The position numbers and the translations under genes were made by a program. From contig VSNQ01000111.1 of NCBI GenBank assembly GCA_009774395.1, positions 1-15,337 on the forward strand: a stretch of DNA of 15,337 nucleotides, read 5' to 3'. This document shows, piece by piece, positions 1 to 7,900 of this stretch. Origin of the DNA: Lachnospiraceae bacterium. Lineage in GTDB: Bacteria > Bacillota > Clostridia > Lachnospirales > Lachnospiraceae. The notes under the pieces are model-generated. The model was not told where the DNA came from. It searched no databases and saw only the letters and a list, made by a program, of their open reading frames with translations. Within the stretch, counting starts at the first letter, position 1; every line of letters begins with the position of its first letter.

Positions 1-46
1 ACTATTAAAGTTAAAATTAATAAAATTAAAATGGAGGTAAAATAAA

Positions 47-421
47 ATGGCAAAGTTAACGACAGCAGAATTTATTGATGCGATTAAAGAACTTACAGTT
101 TTAGAGTTAAATGATTTGGTAAAGGCTTGTGAGGAGGAATTTGGTGTATCTGCAGCAGCAAGTGTAGCAGTTGTAGCATCAGACGGAGCAGCTTCCGCAG
201 AAGCAGAGAAGGATGAGTTTGATGTAGAATTGACAGAGGTTGGCCCGAACAAGGTTAAGGTTATTAAAGTTGTTCGTGAAGTAACTGGACTTGGCTTGAA
301 GGAAGCAAAGGATTTAGTTGACGGCGCACCTAAGATGGTGAAGGAAGCAGCTTCTAAGGCAGATGCTGACGATATTAAGGCTAAATTAGAAGCAGAAGGC
401 GCTAAAGTTACTCTGAAATAA
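47..421 (+). CDS. rplL: 50S ribosomal protein L7/L12
   Basis: This is the stalk protein of the large ribosomal subunit, which recruits and activates translational GTPases such as the EF-G and EF-Tu encoded further along this window. The 124 residues match the family's usual length. An N-terminal dimerisation domain that binds L10 (about 1-35) is followed by an alanine/serine/glutamate-rich hinge (about 36-55) and the compact C-terminal factor-binding domain. That last domain shows the characteristic GLGLKEAKDLVDGAPK segment near residues 81-96. The ATG is preceded by GGAGGT at 33-38, a well placed ribosome binding site, and no better start exists. Only 46 bases lie upstream, so rplJ, the usual partner, is presumably just outside the window. 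Downstream, an intrinsic terminator at 698-727 separates it from rpoB. Identity is essentially certain. Confidence 0.98.
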   Translation: MAKLTTAEFIDAIKELTVLELNDLVKACEEEFGVSAAASVAVVASDGAASAEAEKDEFDVELTEVGPNKVKVIKVVREVTGLGLKEAKDLVDGAPKMVKEAASKADADDIKAKLEAEGAKVTLK

Positions 422-467
422 GACAATCTTGAAACCCAATATCTTTATAATCAAGTAACTTTAAAGT

Positions 468-582
468 TATAGTAAACGCAAATTTTATCTGCGCCGACCG
501 CATGCCGCAAAGCGGATCAATTCCTTATGCGGTCGTGTGCATGAAATATAGTAAAAGGCAAATGCTTTTGTCGCTTACTATA
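468..582. repeat. Imperfect palindromic element, possible MITE or RNA switch-like structure
   Basis: TATAGTAAACG (468-478) is inverted at 572-582 as CGCTTACTATA, differing at one of 11 positions. Between them is a 9-bp perfect stem, CGACCGCAT (495-503) with ATGCGGTCG (527-535), enclosing a CCGC/GCGG mini-hairpin (505-515). The right end can instead fold locally: TATAGTAA (547-554) with TTACTATA (575-582), then GGCAAA (557-562) with TTTGTC (567-572). The two folds exclude each other. TATAGTAA-NNGCAAAT is also directly repeated at 468 and 547. A perfect 14-base palindrome (456-469) abuts the left edge. The ends are compatible with a TA target duplication, but this is inference. It may equally be a 3' UTR structure of rplL. 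Confidence 0.5.
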
Positions 583-620
583 AATAGTTCTGAAATCCTA
601 TAACTTTAGGAATGAAGAAA

Positions 621-695
621 GTTTCAATATCATAAGTTTGAGATAAATGAGCATAGAATGAAATAATGTTGCGAATTGAAACTAAACGAGTTTAG
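621..695 (+). other. Structured region before the terminator (3' UTR or small RNA candidate)
   Basis: GTTTCAAT (621-628) can pair with ATTGAAAC (675-682). Directly after it, CTAAAC (682-687) pairs with GTTTAG (690-695) in a tight hairpin. Together with the terminator at 698-727 this gives three successive stems at the end of the rplL transcript. No open reading frame with a ribosome binding site is present and no convincing promoter was found just upstream. It is therefore most simply a structured 3' end of the upstream ribosomal-protein mRNA; a processed small RNA is possible. Confidence 0.35.
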
Positions 696-697
696 AG

Positions 698-727
698 AAA
701 GTCGGGATACCTTATCCCGACTTTTTT
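698..727 (+). terminator. Intrinsic terminator downstream of rplL
   Basis: AGTCGGGATA (700-709), a CCT loop, and TATCCCGACT (713-722) form a perfect 10-bp stem followed by a run of T to 727. Flanking A residues before the stem can extend it by two pairs. It ends transcription from the rplL side and, with the promoter at 910-938, argues that rpoBC is a separate unit here. Confidence 0.93.
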
Positions 728-775
728 CCTATATACACGCCGATGCAGAGGAAATATGCCATTGCTTGGCGGATT

Positions 776-859
776 GGCAGCGCGCAACGTCAAGATTATC
801 TGATGCCGCAGAGGGACATTGATACAAGTCAAATTGATGAGTTATTGATTGACAGTTCC
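776..859. repeat. Truncated copy of the GGRACTGT-ended palindromic element (copy 1)
   Basis: Read on the minus strand from 859, this half matches the left arm of the complete element at 9013-9167. By my count 63 of 70 positions are identical without gaps, followed by a related centre (776-789, compare CGTAGCCCGCTACG at 9083-9096). The expected second arm would reach into the terminator at 698-727 and is not there. The sequence at about 731-775 is only vaguely similar, so the element is truncated or rearranged on its left side. The preserved end reads GGAACTGTCAATCAATAACT on the minus strand. Confidence 0.75.
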
Positions 860-875
860 TGAAGAACAATATAAT
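849..875 (+). promoter_or_regulatory. Possible hybrid promoter at the edge of repeat copy 1
   Basis: A perfect TTGACA (849-854) lies inside the terminal repeat, facing outward toward rpoB. A perfect TATAAT lies just outside the repeat at 870-875, with a spacer of only 15 bp, short for sigma-A. Because the repeat supplies the -35 and the host DNA the -10, this could be a second, weaker rpoB promoter created by insertion. Activity is inference. Confidence 0.45.
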
Positions 876-909
876 GTTTGACAGTTTGCAAATCTTTTGA
901 AAATTTTAA

Positions 910-938
910 TTGACTTCCAAATTTTGTTGTGTTAATAT
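910..938 (+). promoter_or_regulatory. Main sigma-A promoter of rpoBC
   Basis: TTGACT (910-915), a 17-bp spacer, and TAATAT (933-938) preceded by TGT (930-932), which makes an extended -10. The predicted start is near 945, giving an mRNA leader of about 85 bases before rpoB. It sits downstream of the rplL terminator, so it should drive rpoB and rpoC independently. Confidence 0.85.
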
Positions 939-1030
939 GTAATGTGCACTATTGTGAAAAATTGTGCTCGTTTTGTGCCCAACGGCGTAAAGAAAATAGA
1001 TGTATATCATGAAGAACGGGGTGAAATGTT

Positions 1031-4000
1031 ATGGAAAAAAACAGAATACGTCCAGTTGTCACCGGAAAGACATTACGCATGAGCTATTCAAGACAAAAAG
1101 AAGTTTTGGATATGCCCAACTTGATTGAAGTACAGAAAGATTCCTATAATTGGTTTCTAAAAGAAGGCTTTCGGGAGGCGCTGGCAGATATCTCTCCAAT
1201 TACCGATTACAGCGGACGATTGAGTCTGGAATTTGTGGATTACGTTTTAGCGGAAGACGAAATCAAACATACTATCGAGGAGTGTAAAGAAAGAGATTTG
1301 ACTTATGAAGCCCCTGTAAAGATTAAAGTTCGTCTTCACAATAAGGAGAAGGAAGAAATCAGCGAACATGAAATTTTTATGGGTAATTTTCCACTGATGA
1401 CAGAAACAGGTACCTTTGTTATTAACGGAGCGGAACGTGTTATTGTCAGCCAGCTAGTACGTTCACCGGGTATCTATTATGGTATTGCGCATGATAAAAT
1501 TGGTAAGCGCTTATTTTCTTGTACTGTTATTCCAAACCGAGGAGCATGGCTGGAATATGAAACAGATTCTAATGATATTTTTTATGTGCGTGTAGATCGA
1601 ACAAGAAAAGTACCAATTACTGTATTCATCCGTGCGCTGGGTGTGGGCACCAATGAAGAAATTCTTGAATTATTCGGCGATGAGCCTAAAATACATGCAA
1701 GTTTTACTAAAGATACTGCGGAGAATTATCAAGAGGGCTTAAAGGAATTATACAGCAAAATCCGTCCTGGTGAGCCTTTTAGTTTGGATAGTGCGGAAAA
1801 CCTTGTTACAGCGATGTTTTTTGATCCCAAGAGATATGATTTAGCAAAAGTAGGACGTTATAAGTTTAACAAAAAACTTGCGCTGAAAAACAGAATCCGC
1901 AATCAAATTCTTGCTGAGGATGTAGTAGATCCGTTTAGCGGGGAAATCCTTGGTCAGAAGGGAGATAAAGTAACGGTTGAAATGGCAGAAATAATCCAAA
2001 ATGCTGCCGTTCCTTTTGTATGGATTCAGACAGAGGAGAGAATTGTTAAGGTTCTTTCTAATATGATGGTAGACATAACGAATTTTGTTGATTGTGAGCC
2101 GAGAAGCTTAGGAATTACAGAACATGTGTACTTTCCTATGCTTCGCCAGATTTTGGAGGAGTATGCCGAAAATCCAGAGGAATTGGCTGATGCGATCACA
2201 AGAAATGTACATGAATTAATTCCAAAGCATATTACAAAGGAAGATATTTTGGCTTCTATTAATTACAATATGCATTTAGAGTATGGCCTTGGCAACAGCG
2301 ATGATATTGACCATTTAGGAAACCGCCGCATCCGTTCGGTTGGTGAACTGCTGCAGAACCAGTACCGCATTGGTTTATCCAGAATGGAGCGCGTGGTGCG
2401 TGAGCGAATGACGACACATGATTCGGATGACGTATCACCGCAGGCTCTGATTAATATAAAACCTGTACAGGCTGCAATTAAGGAGTTCTTCGGATCTTCT
2501 CAGTTGTCGCAGTTTATGGATCAGAACAACCCGCTTGGCGAGTTGACACACAAAAGGCGTCTGTCTGCATTGGGTCCGGGCGGTTTGTCAAGAGATCGTG
2601 CCGGATTTGAGGTGCGTGATGTACACTATTCACACTATGGCAGAATGTGTCCCATTGAAACGCCAGAAGGTCCGAATATTGGTTTGATTAACTCGTTGGC
2701 TTCGTATGCACGCATTAATGAGTATGGATTCATTGAAGCACCATATCGTAAGATTGATAAATCCGATCCCAAAAATCCGCGTGTTACAGAGGAAGTTGTC
2801 TATATGACTGCTGACGAGGAGGATAATTATCATGTAGCGCAGGCAAATGAGGCGCTTGATGAGAATGGATATTTTGTGCGTAATTCAGTATCGGGTCGTT
2901 ATTTGGATGAAACGCAGGAGTACCCCAAGGCAATGTTTGACTATATGGATGTATCGCCGAAAATGGTATTCTCTGTTGCGACAGCATTGATTCCTTTCCT
3001 TCAGAATGATGACGCGAATCGAGCACTGATGGGTTCTAATATGCAGCGTCAGGCAGTGCCGCTGCTCTTTACAGAAGCGCCAGTTGTTGGAACGGGTATG
3101 GAGGTTAAAACGGCTGTGGACTCTGGTGTCTGTGTGGTTGCGAAGAAGCCAGGCACAATTACTTATGTGTCATCGAAGTTAATTCGGATGACGTATGATG
3201 ATGGAGAGCGTGCGGAGTTTCATTTATATAAATTTGTGCGAAGCAATCAGTCCAACTGCTATAATCAGAAACCGATTGTGGTAAAAGGCGATCATGTAGA
3301 AGCCGGACAGGTAATTGCGGATGGTCCGTCTACCAGTGGCGGAGAACTTGGACTTGGCAAGAATCCTTTGATTGGATTTATGACATGGGAGGGATATAAT
3401 TACGAAGATGCAGTACTCCTGAGCGAACGGCTTGTGCAAGAGGATGTATATACGTCTATTCATATTGAAGAATATGAAACCGATGCACGTGATACGAAAT
3501 TAGGTCCCGAGGAAATTACAAGGGATGTGCCAGGTGTCGGTGATGATGCTTTAAAGGATTTGGATGACAGAGGAATTATCCGTATTGGTGCAGAGGTGCG
3601 TGCAGGCGATATTCTTGTGGGAAAGGTAACACCGAAAGGGGAAACAGAGCTTACAGCAGAGGAACGTCTGTTGCGTGCGATTTTTGGTGAGAAGGCGCGT
3701 GAGGTGCGTGATACGTCGCTTAAAGTACCACATGGTGAGTATGGCGTTGTTGTTGATGCAAAAATGTTTTCAAGGGCAAATGGGGACACAGAGCTTGCAC
3801 CAGGCGTAAATCAATCTGTTCGTATCTATATTGCACAGAAAAGAAAGATATCTGTAGGAGATAAAATGGCAGGTCGTCACGGAAACAAGGGTGTTGTTTC
3901 GCGTGTGCTGCCTGTTGAGGATATGCCGTATCTTCCAAATGGCAGACCATTGGATATTGTATTAAATCCGCTGGGTGTGCCTTCGCGTATGAATATTGGT

Positions 4001-4906
4001 CAGGTACTTGAGATTCATCTTTCGTTGGCAGCAAAGGCGTTAGGCTTTAATGTGGCGACACCAGTATTTGACGGTGCGAACGAAGAAGATATTATGGATA
4101 CACTTGATCTTGCGAATGATTATGTAAATTTAGAGTGGGGGGAGTTTGAGGATAAGCATAAAGAAGAACTTTTGCCAGAAGTGCTGGAATATTTATCTAA
4201 AAACCGCGAACACAGAAAACTTTGGAAAGGTGTACCAATTTCAAGAGATGGAAAAGTGCGTCTGCGTGATGGCAGGACAGGAGAGTATTTTGACAGCCCT
4301 GTTACAATTGGGCATATGCATTATTTGAAACTGCATCACTTGGTTGATGATAAAATTCATGCGCGTTCTACAGGTCCGTATGGTATGGTAACGCAGCAGC
4401 CTCTTGGCGGTAAAGCACAGTTTGGCGGACAGCGTTTCGGTGAGATGGAAGTTTGGGCGTTGGAGGCATACGGCGCGTCGCATACACTGCAAGAGATTTT
4501 AACAGTAAAGTCGGATGATGTTGTAGGGCGTGTGAAAACGTATGAGGCGATTATAAAAGGTGAGAATATACCAGAACCGGGTATACCGGAGTCCTTTAAG
4601 GTACTGTTGAAAGAATTGCAGTCGCTTGGACTGGATGTAAAGGTTTATGACGAAGAACGCAATGAGGTGGAGATTATGGAGTCTGTTGACTATAGTGAGA
4701 GTGATTTCCGCGTTGAGATGGAGGGTGATAACAAATACGATAATCAGGAAAACTTGGAGGGGTATCAGCAGAAAGAATTTGATGCTGCAAGTGGTGATTT
4801 GGTTGATGCTGACGATACGGACGAGTTTGACGACGACGAGGATTATGCGGATGATGATTTTGATGACGACGAAGAAGATAATTACGAAGATGACTATGAG
4901 GAATAG
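1031..4906 (+). CDS. rpoB: DNA-directed RNA polymerase subunit beta
   Basis: This is the beta subunit of RNA polymerase, forming one side of the active-site cleft with beta'. The 1291 residues start at an ATG preceded by GGGGTGA at 1018-1024. The rifampicin-binding region is clear at about 489-515: Q494, D497, H507 and S512 correspond to E. coli Q513, D516, H526 and S531, all in the drug-sensitive form. The E. coli S522 position is G503. The GDKMAGRHGNKG motif lies near residue 943, and the C-terminal PLGGKAQFGGQRFGEMEVWA clamp segment near 1122. After the conserved end comes an extra tail, with residues about 1255-1291 almost entirely Asp/Glu with a few Tyr and Phe. That tail makes the protein longer than the Bacillus homologue. 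rpoC follows after 81 bp. Identity is certain; the role of the tail is unknown. Confidence 0.99.
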   Translation: MEKNRIRPVVTGKTLRMSYSRQKEVLDMPNLIEVQKDSYNWFLKEGFREALADISPITDYSGRLSLEFVDYVLAEDEIKHTIEECKERDLTYEAPVKIKVRLHNKEKEEISEHEIFMGNFPLMTETGTFVINGAERVIVSQLVRSPGIYYGIAHDKIGKRLFSCTVIPNRGAWLEYETDSNDIFYVRVDRTRKVPITVFIRALGVGTNEEILELFGDEPKIHASFTKDTAENYQEGLKELYSKIRPGEPFSLDSAENLVTAMFFDPKRYDLAKVGRYKFNKKLALKNRIRNQILAEDVVDPFSGEILGQKGDKVTVEMAEIIQNAAVPFVWIQTEERIVKVLSNMMVDITNFVDCEPRSLGITEHVYFPMLRQILEEYAENPEELADAITRNVHELIPKHITKEDILASINYNMHLEYGLGNSDDIDHLGNRRIRSVGELLQNQYRIGLSRMERVVRERMTTHDSDDVSPQALINIKPVQAAIKEFFGSSQLSQFMDQNNPLGELTHKRRLSALGPGGLSRDRAGFEVRDVHYSHYGRMCPIETPEGPNIGLINSLASYARINEYGFIEAPYRKIDKSDPKNPRVTEEVVYMTADEEDNYHVAQANEALDENGYFVRNSVSGRYLDETQEYPKAMFDYMDVSPKMVFSVATALIPFLQNDDANRALMGSNMQRQAVPLLFTEAPVVGTGMEVKTAVDSGVCVVAKKPGTITYVSSKLIRMTYDDGERAEFHLYKFVRSNQSNCYNQKPIVVKGDHVEAGQVIADGPSTSGGELGLGKNPLIGFMTWEGYNYEDAVLLSERLVQEDVYTSIHIEEYETDARDTKLGPEEITRDVPGVGDDALKDLDDRGIIRIGAEVRAGDILVGKVTPKGETELTAEERLLRAIFGEKAREVRDTSLKVPHGEYGVVVDAKMFSRANGDTELAPGVNQSVRIYIAQKRKISVGDKMAGRHGNKGVVSRVLPVEDMPYLPNGRPLDIVLNPLGVPSRMNIGQVLEIHLSLAAKALGFNVATPVFDGANEEDIMDTLDLANDYVNLEWGEFEDKHKEELLPEVLEYLSKNREHRKLWKGVPISRDGKVRLRDGRTGEYFDSPVTIGHMHYLKLHHLVDDKIHARSTGPYGMVTQQPLGGKAQFGGQRFGEMEVWALEAYGASHTLQEILTVKSDDVVGRVKTYEAIIKGENIPEPGIPESFKVLLKELQSLGLDVKVYDEERNEVEIMESVDYSESDFRVEMEGDNKYDNQENLEGYQQKEFDAASGDLVDADDTDEFDDDEDYADDDFDDDEEDNYEDDYEE

Positions 4907-4916
4907 GAAATTTATA

Positions 4917-4943
4917 CAGCTACAGGCTTCGTGGCTGTAGCTG
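4917..4943 (+). other. Hairpin in the rpoB-rpoC spacer
   Basis: CAGCTACAG (4917-4925) and CTGTAGCTG (4935-4943) form a perfect 9-bp stem with a 9-base loop, beginning 10 bases after the rpoB stop. No T run follows, so it is not an intrinsic terminator. An mRNA processing or stability element is possible. Confidence 0.6.
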
Positions 4944-4987
4944 CGTGAAGGCTGTCAATAGACAATTGAATTGGAAGGAGTGCCAAA

Positions 4988-7900
4988 ATGTCTGAAATAA
5001 AGAATGAATCATGCCAGACCATCACTTTTGACGCGATTAAAATTGGTCTTGCCTCTCCGGAAAGAATTAGGGAGTGGTCAAAGGGTGAGGTAACAAAGCC
5101 TGAAACAATCAATTACAGAACCTTAAAGCCTGAGCGTGACGGTTTGTACTGCGAAAAGATTTTTGGGCCCAGCAAGGATTGGGAATGCCACTGCGGAAAA
5201 TATAAAAAAATTCGTTATAAAGGTGTTATCTGCGACCGCTGCGGTGTTGAAGTAACAAAGTCCAGCGTGCGAAGGGAACGTATGGGGCATATTGAACTTG
5301 CAGCTCCTGTATCACATATCTGGTATTTTAAAGGAATTCCCAGCCGTATGGGTTTAATTCTCGACCTAACGCCAAGAGTGCTTGAGAAGGTGCTGTACTT
5401 CGCGTCGTATATCGTATTGGATCCAATGGATACTGATTTGGAATATAAACAGGTATTGTCGGAGAAAGAGTATCAGGATAATCGTGAAAAATGGGGCAGC
5501 CGTTTTCGGGTTGGTATGGGAGCAGAAGCAATCCAAGAACTTTTGCACGCCATAGATCTTGAAAAAGACTGTGAGGAACTAAATGCCGAACTGAAAAACG
5601 AGAACACAAAAGGACAGAAGCGTGCTAAAATTGTAAAGCGTTTGGAAGTTGTCGAGTCCTTCCGGAATTCTGGAAATAAACCAGAATGGATGATTATGGA
5701 TACGATTCCTGTTCTTCCACCTGACCTGCGTCCAATGGTTCAACTTGACGGTGGTAGATTTGCAACGTCAGACTTAAATGACTTGTACCGTCGGATTATT
5801 AATAGGAACAATCGTTTAAAACGGTTGTTGGAGCTTGGCGCACCAGATATTATTGTACGAAACGAGAAGAGAATGCTACAGGAAGCAGTGGATGCCCTGA
5901 TAGATAATGGCAGACGCGGTCGTCCAGTTACAGGCCCCGGAAACAGGGCATTAAAATCCCTTTCTGATATGCTAAAGGGAAAATCGGGCCGATTCCGTCA
6001 GAATCTTCTTGGAAAGCGTGTGGATTATTCGGGTCGTTCTGTTATTGTCGTTGGGCCAGAATTGAAAATTTATCAGTGTGGTCTGCCCAAGGAAATGGCG
6101 ATAGAGTTATTTAAACCGTTTGTTATGAAAGAACTTGTGGCAAGGCAGATTTCACAGAATATTAAACATGCAAAAAAGCTTGTGGAAAAACTGGATCATA
6201 CCGTTTGGGACGTATTGGAGGAGGTTATTAAAGAACATCCTGTAATGCTCAACCGCGCACCGACACTACACAGACTTGGTATTCAGGCGTTTGAGCCTAT
6301 CTTGGTAGAGGGTAAAGCGATTAAGCTGCATCCACTTGTTTGTACTGCATTTAACGCAGATTTTGATGGTGATCAGATGGCGGTACATCTGCCTTTATCC
6401 GTGGAAGCACAGGCAGAATGCCGGTTTTTACTGCTCTCACCCAATAACTTGCTAAAGCCTTCAGATGGTGGGCCAGTAGCAGTGCCTTCGCAGGATATGG
6501 TGCTCGGTATTTATTATTTGACACAGGAACGTCCGGGGGCAATCGGCGAAGGGAAATATTTTAAGAATGTAAATGAAGCGATTCTTGCCTATGAAAATGG
6601 TGCATGCACACTGCATTCAAGAATTAAGGTAAGAGTAGAAAAGACTCTTCCTACTGGTGAATTTGTTTCTGGAATTGTAGAGTCTACGCTCGGAAGATTT
6701 ATCTTTAATGAAATACTTCCACAAGACTTAGAGTTTGTTGATAGAGTTACACCAGAAGATCAGCTTTTATTGGAAGTCGATTTTCATGTCGGTAAAAAGG
6801 GATTGAAGCAGATTCTGGAAAAGGTTATTAATATTCATGGTGCAACCAAAACAGCAGAAGTGCTTGACAGTATTAAGGCAATGGGATACAAATATTCTAC
6901 GCGTGCGGCAATGACGGTTTCTATTTCGGATATGACTGTGCCTGCGGAAAAGCCGAAAATGCTTGCAGAGGCACAGAATACGGTTGACCGCATTACAATG
7001 AATTTCCGCCGTGGCTTAATGACAGAGGAAGAACGCTACAAGGCAGTTGTGGAAACATGGAAAGAAACGGATGATAAATTGACACAAACGCTGCTTGACG
7101 GTCTTGACCATTACAACAATATCTTTATGATGGCGGATTCGGGTGCCCGTGGCTCAAACCAGCAGATTAAGCAGCTTGCGGGAATGCGTGGTTTGATGGC
7201 TGATACAACAGGGCGTACAATTGAGCTGCCGATTAAGTCTAACTTCCGTGAGGGACTTGATGTATTGGAATACTTTATGTCTGCACATGGTGCACGGAAA
7301 GGATTGTCTGATACTGCACTGCGTACTGCTGACTCTGGTTATCTGACGCGCCGAATGGTTGATGTCTGTCAAGAGTTGATTATCCGTGAAGTGGACTGCT
7401 GTGAAGGGAAAGATTTTATTCCAGGCATGGAGGTTGCGGCCTTTATGGATGGAAAAGAAACGATAGAAGGGTTGAAAGACCGTATTACAGGAAGGTATTC
7501 TTGCGAGGATATTATGGATAAGGACGGCAATATCTTGGTTAAGAAAAACCATATGATAACGCCGAGCCGCGCTTCCAAAATATTAAGCAAGGGCGTAGAT
7601 AAAAAAGGCGAACCAATTGAAAAAGTAAAAATCCGAAATATTCTTTGCTGTAAATCCCATGTTGGTATCTGCGCAAAATGTTATGGTGCAAATATGGCAA
7701 CCGGTGAAGCCGTACAGATTGGCGAGGCAGTCGGCATAATTGCTGCACAGTCTATTGGTGAGCCAGGAACACAGCTTACGATGAGAACATTCCATACAGG
7801 CGGCGTTGCCGGTGATGATATTACACAAGGTCTTCCTCGTGTAGAGGAGCTTTTTGAGGCTAGAAAACCAAAAGGACTTGCGATTATTGCGGAGTTTGGC

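Noticed and set aside
422..1030. CRISPR-like or tandem repeat array
   Set aside because: The repeats are inverted or only two-fold, without regular spacers.
2489..2576. Rifampicin resistance signature in RpoB
   Set aside because: All main resistance positions (Q494, D497, H507, S512) are the sensitive residues. Glycine at the E. coli S522 position is more simply natural variation than a known resistance change.
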